A model generated the notes under the pieces. The model was not told where the DNA came from. It saw only the letters and a program-made list of their open reading frames with translations, and did not search any database. The position numbers and the translations under genes are program-made. A stretch of 64,000 nt of DNA, taken from positions 25,293-89,292 of the forward strand of contig JACPVJ010000188.1 of the NCBI GenBank assembly GCA_016191785.1, in the 5' to 3' direction. Shown one piece after another: positions 10,070 through 17,637 of this stretch (positions are counted from its first letter, which is position 1; each line of letters begins with the position of its first letter). Source of the stretch: Myxococcales bacterium (GTDB taxonomy: Bacteria; Myxococcota_A; Polyangia; Polyangiales; Polyangiaceae).

Positions 10070-10255
10070 ATGCTCCCCCCCTTCATCATCGACCAGATCC
10101 GTCGGCGCGAAGAGGAGGAGCAACGTCGCCGCGACGAGCAGCAGCCGCGACTCGAGCTGCCCGTGGACGCGATTCAACCTCGTCGCCGCCCCGAGCCCGA
10201 CCGCGAGGACGAGGACGACAAGGACCGCGGCGTCATCATCCTCGACCTGGCGTGA
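10070..10255 (+). CDS. Small charged conserved-type protein
   Basis: 61 residues. It opens with MLPPFIIDQIRRREEE, continues with a stretch of Arg, Glu and Gln, a short LELPVD segment, then a highly acidic/basic tail (DREDEDDKDRG) and a hydrophobic end (VIILDLA). From memory, small proteins starting with the same motif are widespread in myxobacteria and related deltaproteobacteria, so I treat this as a real gene. It has its own promoter (10011-10038) and is divergent from the DUF4350 gene. The helical charged middle suggests a binding peptide, perhaps for a regulator or nucleic acid, but the function is unknown. Confidence 0.75.
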   Translation: MLPPFIIDQIRRREEEEQRRRDEQQPRLELPVDAIQPRRRPEPDREDEDDKDRGVIILDLA

Positions 10256-10312
10256 ATCAACGCCGAAACAGTCGCGCGGGCCCCGCGACTTGACTAGGCT
10301 GCGCCGGCCCCA

Positions 10313-11989
10313 ATGCCCCGATGGTCTCTGCGCTCTGCTGCGCCCGCTGCGCTCGCCGTGCTCGCGCTCACTGGTTGCTACGACCAGGGTGGGGGCGTCG
10401 AGCCCCCGCTCGATCGCATCTACTTCCCGGTGGGGCTGGCGGTGTCCCCCGCCGCGTCGCGCCTCTACGTCGTGAACAGCGACTTCGATCTGCAATACAA
10501 CTCCGGCTCGCTTCAGGCGTTGGACCTCGACCGGGTGCGCGCGATCGTTCCCAAGGCGTGCGACGCCGACAGCGACTGCGCCGGCGAGGGCCGGGTGTGC
10601 GATCTCTTGCCGTCCGACGCGAACGGCGGTCATCCGAGCCGCTGGTGCGTCGACGCCTCGGGCCCGAACGCCGGGATGCCCTGCGGCCCCTTCGGTGAGA
10701 AGGGCCCTGCCAACAAGCTGCTGCATCCCGGGCGGTGCGGCTACGTCGATCACGTCTCGCCCCAAGACGGGGGCTCGAGCCTGGTCGCCGGCCGGGTGGG
10801 GATCGGGGCGTTCGCGACCGACGTGATCTATCGCCCGCGACCCACGGGCCCGGGTGGCCGTTTGTTCATCCCCGTGCGCGGCGACGCGACGCTGCACTTC
10901 GTCGACGTGATCGACGACAGCGAGGCACCCCAGGTGCCCTTCGAGCTCGACTGTGGGCAGAGCGGCAACGGCGGGGACTGCGACGACCGCCACCGGCGGG
11001 GCGACGACCCGGACCAAGAGAACACCCGGGATCTGCGGCTCGCCGCTGAGCCCTTCGGGATCGCGGCCACACCCGACGGCGAGGCCGTGGTCGTGACCCA
11101 CCAGACCGAAGGGGCCGCGTCGCTCTTCGTGAACGACGCCGCATCCTGGGGCGATGGCGAGTCCAGCCTGGGGGAAGGCCCGCGGCTCACGTTCACCGCG
11201 ACCGGGATGCCCAGCCGAGTGATCGGCGTGGCGGCGTTGCCGACGCCGCTCCTCGCCCAAGAGCTCGGCGCGCCGTACGACCCGGGGTTCTTGGTCACCT
11301 TCCGGGACGCCGCTCAGGTCAACCTGCTCCGCTATTTCGCCGACGCGGCGTCCAAGCCCGCGCGGCCGTTCATGCAGGTGGCGGGCTCGGCGCCCATCAC
11401 CGCCAACTCGCTGGGCATCGACTCCCGCGGGATCGTCGTCGACGGCGACGAGCGAAAGGCGTGCGAGCTCGGCTGTCCCGGTGGCTCGGGGGATGAGCGA
11501 AAGGCGTGCCTGGCGGAGTGCGCCGGGCTCCCGATCCGCGTGTACATCGCCAACCGCGCCCCCTCGTCGCTGCTGGTCGGAGAGACGCGGCCGAATCCCG
11601 GGCTGTTCTCCACCGACGACCTGCCTCGCTTGACCGAGAGCATCCCGCTCAGCTTCGGGCCTTCGCGGGTGATCCTGGGCAAGGTCATCGGGCTCGATGG
11701 CGCGCCCCACACCCGCGTGTTCGTGGTCTGCTTCGATTCGCGCAAGGTCGGGGTGTACAACCCCACCACTCACGCCATCGAGGACTGGATCGAAACCGGG
11801 CGCGGGCCCCACGGGTTCGTCACCGAGCTGGGCACCGACGACACCGGCGCGCCCCAGTGGGCGTACGCCTACGTCGCGCACTTCACGGATTCCTACATCG
11901 GGGTGGTCGATCTCGACATGCGCCACCCGACCTTCGGGACCATCGTCACCACGATTGGCCGCCCGAGCGCGCCGAGGGCCAGCAAATGA
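10313..11989 (+). CDS. Beta-propeller-like lipoprotein A
   Basis: 558 residues. The signal ends in a good lipobox (LAVLALTGCYDQ), so it is a lipoprotein. The mature sequence has repeated YVVNSD, FVDVIDD and VVDLDM-type strands typical of YncE/quinoprotein-like seven-bladed propellers. It is interrupted by Cys-rich inserts, one with CDADSDCAGEGRVCD (similar to the CxxDxDC motifs seen in many myxobacterial lipoproteins) and another with the duplicated RKAC motif at about residues 380-400. It has no recognisable catalytic residues. It overlaps the next gene by four bases (ATGA, 11986-11989), and the pair probably act together on the outer surface or in the periplasm. Confidence 0.9.
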   Translation: MPRWSLRSAAPAALAVLALTGCYDQGGGVEPPLDRIYFPVGLAVSPAASRLYVVNSDFDLQYNSGSLQALDLDRVRAIVPKACDADSDCAGEGRVCDLLPSDANGGHPSRWCVDASGPNAGMPCGPFGEKGPANKLLHPGRCGYVDHVSPQDGGSSLVAGRVGIGAFATDVIYRPRPTGPGGRLFIPVRGDATLHFVDVIDDSEAPQVPFELDCGQSGNGGDCDDRHRRGDDPDQENTRDLRLAAEPFGIAATPDGEAVVVTHQTEGAASLFVNDAASWGDGESSLGEGPRLTFTATGMPSRVIGVAALPTPLLAQELGAPYDPGFLVTFRDAAQVNLLRYFADAASKPARPFMQVAGSAPITANSLGIDSRGIVVDGDERKACELGCPGGSGDERKACLAECAGLPIRVYIANRAPSSLLVGETRPNPGLFSTDDLPRLTESIPLSFGPSRVILGKVIGLDGAPHTRVFVVCFDSRKVGVYNPTTHAIEDWIETGRGPHGFVTELGTDDTGAPQWAYAYVAHFTDSYIGVVDLDMRHPTFGTIVTTIGRPSAPRASK

Positions 11990-14900
11990 GCGGCAAAGTC
12001 GGTGGGGCGCTGGTTGCCCTGGTCGCGTTCGCAGCGTTCGGCCTGGGTTGCTCCGAGACCCCCGTCTCGGTGCCCCTCCGGTCCCTCGAGCGCAGCGGGG
12101 AAGTGTCCTTCGTCTGCGCCGACCCAGAAGGCGCGGGTCACGACATCGACGCCTGCCCGGACTTCGACAACGAGAGCAGCCAGCGACACCTGTACGCCCT
12201 GGTCACCCAGACGCTGCGCGGCGAGGTCGCGGTGGTCGATCTGAGCGCGGGTCGCGTGCTCGACCTCGATCCATCGACCCCGGGCTTCAGCTTCTTGCCG
12301 GTCGGCGAGAACCCGGTGGACATCGTCTCGACGCCGGGTGGCGTCGCGAGCTTCGTGGGCGTGGCCGACATCGGCAAAGAGGGCATCTTCGCCATCCCCA
12401 CCAGCTGCGCAAGGCCGCCGGCCCGGGACTTGACCTCGTGGTCGGCCTGCGCGCTGCCCGTCGCGCCGGGCGAGATGGCGCTGGCGATCGATCCTCCGGC
12501 AGCCGACGACGACGCCGACGCCACCACCCCCGCGCCCGTGCGCGCGCGTTGCGACGCCGGCTTCAGCGCCGAAGCGGCCACCCCCGGCACGGCACTGGCG
12601 GCCACGCGGGCCGAGTGCCCCGCGGATCTGGCCCTCGAGAAGGCCCCGGCCGGGCGCCGTAAGCTGATCGTCACCTTGCCCTCGCTGGGCGGGTTCGCGG
12701 TGATCGACGCGCAGGGCGTGCTCGATCGCGAGCCCGGCACCTATCAGCCGTGCGACATCGAGCGCTTCATCGCGCTCGAGCCCAAGCTGGGGGACGCCGT
12801 GGTCCAGAAGGTCCCCGCGGATCTCCAGGCCCCCGGCTGCACGCTTCCCGAGATCAACTACGGTCCCGTCCCCGACACGTTCTATCCGCAACCCGCGGGG
12901 ATCGAGCTGAGCGAGGGTCGCCTGTTCATCTCCGATCGAGGGTCGCCCGCGGTGCACGTGGTCGACGTCTCGGATCCGTGCGCGCCGCGCCAGGACCCGC
13001 CGCTGCGCCCGGTGGCGTTCGAGGCCAGAAACCGGATCGTCACCACGACCCGCGTCGCCGTCAGTCCGCCGACCACCACTGGCCAGCGCTTCGCCTACGC
13101 GGTCGACGAGTTCGACGGCAGCGTCATGATCTTCGACGTGACGCCGGGCAACTCGGACCGCACGCCGATCGTTCGCCCCGGTTCACCCCTCTTGCCGTTC
13201 GAGCCGCCCGATCGCATCGCGTTCAGCTCGCCGGCGCGGGACGTCGGGTTCGTGCTGCGCGACGTCCCGATCGCCGACCCCGAAACCGGTGTGGCCACCA
13301 TCGGCACGTCGTGCAACCCCGATCCGGCGCTTCCGTCGACCGACCCGGGGGCGAAGTACCGCCCCAGCAGCGACTACAGCCGCGGGGCCGCGCCCCGGAA
13401 CCTGCGCGGCGTGTTCGGTACGGTGATGCTCGCCAGCGGGCAGGTCGCGGTGATCGATCTCGAGGACTTCGACGCCCCGTGTCGGCGGCCGGTGTCGACC
13501 AACTCGGCCGACGTCGCGGACTTCCGCGGGTGTGCGGGCGACGGCGAAAAGCCCGAGTTCTTCACGCTCGACAGCACCGCAACCGGCAAGCGCACCGTCA
13601 GCGCAGAGTTGTCGTGTCGGGTGGTCGAGCCGCACCGGGCCCGCAGCGGTCGCATGATGGTCAACGGGAGCGACGTCGGGGTCAACGCACCGGCGCTGCG
13701 CAACCTTCCCAAGCTCAGCGCGCGCACCGGCGGCAACCTGGCCACGGATCAGTCGGACGAGGGTCGATTGCACCCCAAGCTCTTGGCGGTGGACTTCCCG
13801 AACCCCGAGGGTGGGACCCACCCGGTGGAGCTTCACGTCGGCTCGACGCTCTACCGCAGCCCGACCGCAGGCTCGACCAACCCCATCAACGTGCTGCCGG
13901 TCGACCCTGCCGTCGCCGAGCGCTCTTCGGTGGGGCTGGTGTTCGTCCAGCCTAGAGCCTTCGGCGGCGACGAAGAGATGACGCTCGAGTACGAGGGCAA
14001 CGTCGTCTCGGAACGCAAGACCGGGTTCCCGAAGTGGGAGGTCACCGAGGTCCGGGACACCGACGCTGCGTTCTGCAACGGCGGTGTGCAGGACATGGCC
14101 GTCGCGACCCAGGTGGGACAAAAGCTCGGCGTCGCGAGCGCCGATCTGCCGGCGTTCGCGCGCCGCCACGCCGACGTCGTCAGCGTGACCCAAGACCTGC
14201 CGGGTGAGGACTCGTCGTACTGGGACGGCGGGGCCGGGGCGAGCTGCTCGGCGAGCGGCAAGCTGGCCTACTTCAAGTGCCGCGAGGCGTTCGGCCCCGC
14301 CGACGCCCCCACCGCGCTCCGGGACCTGAGGGTCGTCGAGGCGTACCAAGACCGCCTGGTGGTCGAGCCCAAGGCGTTCAAGAACGCGGCCGATCGCGCC
14401 CGGATCGAGCAGCTCTTTTTCTGCTGCATGGGCGGGGGCTCGGCGATCTCGTACGAGGTGCGCGCCGGCCACCAGTGGGTGCTCACCGGAAGCGGCGGCG
14501 GGTTCCGCCACGACGTGGTGGCGGTTCCGGTGTCGGGCACCAGCGACCTGCGCTGCGAGCTCGACTGCAACCCGCGGCGTGCCCAGCTGACCAGTCGAGT
14601 CTTCGAGGTCTCGGCCAAGGACTGCGCCGCGCCGAAGGACGGGAAGAGCGCCTGCGTCGTCGGGCCGGCGACCAGCGCCGACGTCGCCTGCGTGCTCGAC
14701 AAGGGCGCCGGGCTCGAGCCGGGCAAGCCCGGCGCCGAGTGCATCTTCCAGAACCTGACCCATCGCTTCGCCGTCTACCGCGGGAACGAGCCCAGCGAGC
14801 GCGGCATGGCGTTCAGCTGGGGCGTGTCCGGGGGCTTCGTACCGCTGGCCGCGAACCTGGCCGCGCAGAGCCGCGCGGTGTCTCCGCAGTCGATGGTGTT

Positions 14901-15000
14901 CGTGCCGCAGATCGGCCAGCTGGCAGTGGCCGACGGCGCCTCGCAGGGGCTGGTGCTGGTGAGCCTGGACTCGGTGGCGGTGTCGAGGCTGTTCTTCTGA
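11986..15000 (+). CDS. Large beta-propeller-like lipoprotein B, partner of A
   Basis: About 1004 residues from the ATG at 11986, which overlaps the previous stop. The N-terminus is a lipoprotein signal (AAFGLGCSE). The first 600 residues have YVLV/VVDL-like strands of a propeller (HLYALVTQTLRGEVAVVDL, then RLFISDRGSPAVHVVDVSD). Later parts contain many Cys, including LFFCCMGGG and CELDCNPRRAQ. The last 100 residues return to propeller-like strands (FVPQIGQLAVADGASQGLVLVSLDSVAV). It looks like a surface scaffold or adhesin-type protein. I do not recognise a named family. The spacing to mutS (51 bases) would allow read-through. Confidence 0.88.
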   Translation: MSGKVGGALVALVAFAAFGLGCSETPVSVPLRSLERSGEVSFVCADPEGAGHDIDACPDFDNESSQRHLYALVTQTLRGEVAVVDLSAGRVLDLDPSTPGFSFLPVGENPVDIVSTPGGVASFVGVADIGKEGIFAIPTSCARPPARDLTSWSACALPVAPGEMALAIDPPAADDDADATTPAPVRARCDAGFSAEAATPGTALAATRAECPADLALEKAPAGRRKLIVTLPSLGGFAVIDAQGVLDREPGTYQPCDIERFIALEPKLGDAVVQKVPADLQAPGCTLPEINYGPVPDTFYPQPAGIELSEGRLFISDRGSPAVHVVDVSDPCAPRQDPPLRPVAFEARNRIVTTTRVAVSPPTTTGQRFAYAVDEFDGSVMIFDVTPGNSDRTPIVRPGSPLLPFEPPDRIAFSSPARDVGFVLRDVPIADPETGVATIGTSCNPDPALPSTDPGAKYRPSSDYSRGAAPRNLRGVFGTVMLASGQVAVIDLEDFDAPCRRPVSTNSADVADFRGCAGDGEKPEFFTLDSTATGKRTVSAELSCRVVEPHRARSGRMMVNGSDVGVNAPALRNLPKLSARTGGNLATDQSDEGRLHPKLLAVDFPNPEGGTHPVELHVGSTLYRSPTAGSTNPINVLPVDPAVAERSSVGLVFVQPRAFGGDEEMTLEYEGNVVSERKTGFPKWEVTEVRDTDAAFCNGGVQDMAVATQVGQKLGVASADLPAFARRHADVVSVTQDLPGEDSSYWDGGAGASCSASGKLAYFKCREAFGPADAPTALRDLRVVEAYQDRLVVEPKAFKNAADRARIEQLFFCCMGGGSAISYEVRAGHQWVLTGSGGGFRHDVVAVPVSGTSDLRCELDCNPRRAQLTSRVFEVSAKDCAAPKDGKSACVVGPATSADVACVLDKGAGLEPGKPGAECIFQNLTHRFAVYRGNEPSERGMAFSWGVSGGFVPLAANLAAQSRAVSPQSMVFVPQIGQLAVADGASQGLVLVSLDSVAVSRLFF

Positions 15001-15051
15001 TGGCGCGGCTCGGGCGCGATCCGCTCCGGCGCCTGGGGGCCCGCGACTGAG

Positions 15052-17637
15052 ATGGCCGGGCCGAACACGCCCGTGATGCAGCAACACGCCGCGGCCAAGC
15101 GGGCGCACCCCGACGCGGTGATCTTCTTCCGGCTCGGCGACTTCTACGAGATGTTCGGCGACGACGCCGTGGTCTGCGCCCGCGCGCTCGATCTGACGTT
15201 GACCAGCAGAAACCGGGGCAAGCCCGACGAAGTCCCGATGGCGGGCGTCCCGCACCACGCCGCGCATCAGTACATCGCCAAGCTGCTCGAGCTCGGGCAC
15301 AAGGTCGCGATCTGCGAACAGATGGCCGACCCCTCGAAGGTGAAGGGGATCGTGCCCCGCGAGGTGGTGCGGGTGATCACGCCCGGGCTGGTCACCGATC
15401 GGGATCAGCTCGACGCGCGCTCGAACAACTGGCTCGCCGCGATCGAGCTCGGGGCCGCGGGCGTGGGCATCGCTCTGTTCGACCTGTCCACCGGCGAGCT
15501 GTGCGCGGCCGAGGTCTCCGACCTCACTCGGCTCTTGTCCGAGCTGTGCCGCTCGGCGCCGCGCGAGATCCTGGTGGGCGCCGACGGCGCCGCGGGCGCC
15601 GAGCACGCCCTTCAGGCGCTGCGCCGGGCCGTGCCGCGGGCCGCGCTCCGGCCCGATCCACCGTTGGCAGAGGGCGAGCTCGATCACCAGCTGGGCGCCC
15701 GACGCGGCGAGGCGGCGTTCGCCGGAGCGCTGGGGTCGAAGGCAGCCGCCCGGGTGCTGCGCTTTGCTCGGAGCTGCACGCCCGGTGCCGAGCTGCCCCT
15801 GCGGCGCGTCGCGCGCTGGGATCCCCGCGCCGAGCTGGTGATCGACGCCGTGGCGCAGCGACACCTCGAGCTCTGCGAGTCGTGGTCGGGCCTTCGCCAG
15901 GCGACCCTGCTCGGGGTGATCGACGACACCCAGACCCCGATGGGGGCGCGGCTCTTGCGACGGCGGCTCTCGGCGCCGCTGATCGACGTCGAGCAGATCC
16001 GCCGTCGCCATGATCAGGTCGAGCTGTTCGTGGTTCACGCCAAGCTCCGCACCGAGCTCCGTCGGGCGCTCGGCGACGTCACCGATCTCGAGCGCATCGT
16101 GTCGCGCGCCAGCCTGGGCGAAGTGAACCCCCGCGAGCTGGGCTCGCTGCGCGACGGCCTCTGTGCGGCGGCCCGCGCGAGCGAGGTCCTCGGCATGGTC
16201 CACGACGCTACCGGGCGCGAGGTCCTCGGCCTCTCTGGCAAGCTCGACCTGTGCGTCGAGCTCGCCGACGAGCTCAGGCGCGCGCTGGTCGAGCGCCCGC
16301 CCGCCCAGGCGAAAGAGGGCACGGTCTTCGCGTCGGGCTACGACGCCGAGCTCTCGGAGCTCGACGCGCTGCAGAAGAACGGCGCCGAGCGCATGGTCGA
16401 GCTCGAGACGCGCCTGCGCGAGAGCACGGGGATCCCCACGCTGAAGCTGCGCTACACCCGGGTGTTCGGCTGGTACATCGAGGTCTCGCGGGCGCACGCC
16501 GCCAAGGCGCCGAGCGGGTGGCGGCGCAAGCAGACCGTGGCCACCGGCGAGCGCTACACCAACCCCGAGCTCGACGATCTGGCCGATCGGATCACCACCG
16601 CGGAAGAGCGCCACCGCGAGCGCGAGCTCGAGTTGATTCGTCGGCTGGTCCGGGCGGTGGCCGACGCGGGTCATCGCATCGTCGCGCTCTCCGAGTGCGT
16701 GGCGCAGTGGGACGTGGCCTCGAGCTTGGCCGAGGTCGCTCACCGCTACGACTACACCCGGCCCGTGGTCGACGACTCGGACCAGCTCGAGCTCGAAGAG
16801 AGCCGCCACCCCGTGGTCGAGCGGCTCGCCGCTCAGGGCCGTTTCGTTCCCAACGACGTGCACCTCTCGCTGGGTGCCGAGCGGCTCTGGCTGATCACTG
16901 GACCGAACATGGCGGGCAAGAGCACCTTGCTCCGACAGACGGCACTCTCGGTCGTGATGGCGCAGCTCGGGAGCTTCGTTCCGGCGCGACGCGCGCGGAT
17001 CGGGGTGGTCGACCGCGTGCTGTCGCGGGTCGGGGCCAGCGACGACGTGGCCCGGGGCGAGAGCACCTTCATGGTGGAGATGCGAGAGACCGCCGAGATC
17101 CTGAAGACCGCGACGCGGCGGAGCCTGGTGATCTTGGACGAGATCGGGCGCGGCACCAGCACCTACGACGGGCTCGCGATTGCCTGGGCCGTGGCCGAGC
17201 ACATCGACCAAGCCGTGCAGTGCCGCGCGCTCTTCGCCACGCACTATCACGAGCTGACGGCGCTCGCGGCCGCCAGCGATCACGTGGCCAACCACTCGGT
17301 GAGCGCTCGCGAGTCGGGGGACGACGTGGTGTTCTTGCACCGCCTCGTGGCGGGTGCGGCCAGCCGCTCCTACGGGATCGCGGTCGCGCGGCTCGCCGGG
17401 CTGCCAGAGTCGGTGCTGGCACGGGCGCGAGCCATCTTGATCGGGCTCGAAGGCGAGGGCACCAAGCCTCAGCGGCCGGGCGCGACCGAGCCCCAGCTCT
17501 CGCTCTTCCAGAAGCCGGAGGCCCACGAGCCGGGCCCGCGCGAGGTGATCGACACGCTGCGGGCGCTCGAGGTCGACCGCATGACTCCGCTCGACGCCCT
17601 GAGCCTGCTCGCGAAGCTGAAGGCCAAGCTCACCTGA
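15052..17637 (+). CDS. mutS: DNA mismatch repair protein MutS
   Basis: 861 residues, the normal length. MutS recognises mispairs and small loops and recruits MutL in an ATP-dependent way. The mismatch-reading Phe-X-Glu is present at the N-terminus (FFRLGDFYEMF), followed by the connector and lever domains. The ATPase domain has Walker A (GPNMAGKSTLLRQ), the signature GESTFMVEM, Walker B (LVILDEIGRGTSTYDGLA) and the His loop (ATHYHEL). The C-terminus ends with the short helical tail expected of proteins that can tetramerise. The last eight bases overlap the end of hrpB, which runs in the opposite direction. No mutL is in the window. Confidence 0.98.
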   Translation: MAGPNTPVMQQHAAAKRAHPDAVIFFRLGDFYEMFGDDAVVCARALDLTLTSRNRGKPDEVPMAGVPHHAAHQYIAKLLELGHKVAICEQMADPSKVKGIVPREVVRVITPGLVTDRDQLDARSNNWLAAIELGAAGVGIALFDLSTGELCAAEVSDLTRLLSELCRSAPREILVGADGAAGAEHALQALRRAVPRAALRPDPPLAEGELDHQLGARRGEAAFAGALGSKAAARVLRFARSCTPGAELPLRRVARWDPRAELVIDAVAQRHLELCESWSGLRQATLLGVIDDTQTPMGARLLRRRLSAPLIDVEQIRRRHDQVELFVVHAKLRTELRRALGDVTDLERIVSRASLGEVNPRELGSLRDGLCAAARASEVLGMVHDATGREVLGLSGKLDLCVELADELRRALVERPPAQAKEGTVFASGYDAELSELDALQKNGAERMVELETRLRESTGIPTLKLRYTRVFGWYIEVSRAHAAKAPSGWRRKQTVATGERYTNPELDDLADRITTAEERHRERELELIRRLVRAVADAGHRIVALSECVAQWDVASSLAEVAHRYDYTRPVVDDSDQLELEESRHPVVERLAAQGRFVPNDVHLSLGAERLWLITGPNMAGKSTLLRQTALSVVMAQLGSFVPARRARIGVVDRVLSRVGASDDVARGESTFMVEMRETAEILKTATRRSLVILDEIGRGTSTYDGLAIAWAVAEHIDQAVQCRALFATHYHELTALAAASDHVANHSVSARESGDDVVFLHRLVAGAASRSYGIAVARLAGLPESVLARARAILIGLEGEGTKPQRPGATEPQLSLFQKPEAHEPGPREVIDTLRALEVDRMTPLDALSLLAKLKAKLT

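Noticed and set aside
13183..17526. A minus-strand open frame of about 1,450 codons across mutS
   Set aside because: It is a shadow of mutS and the preceding lipoprotein, without domain signals.
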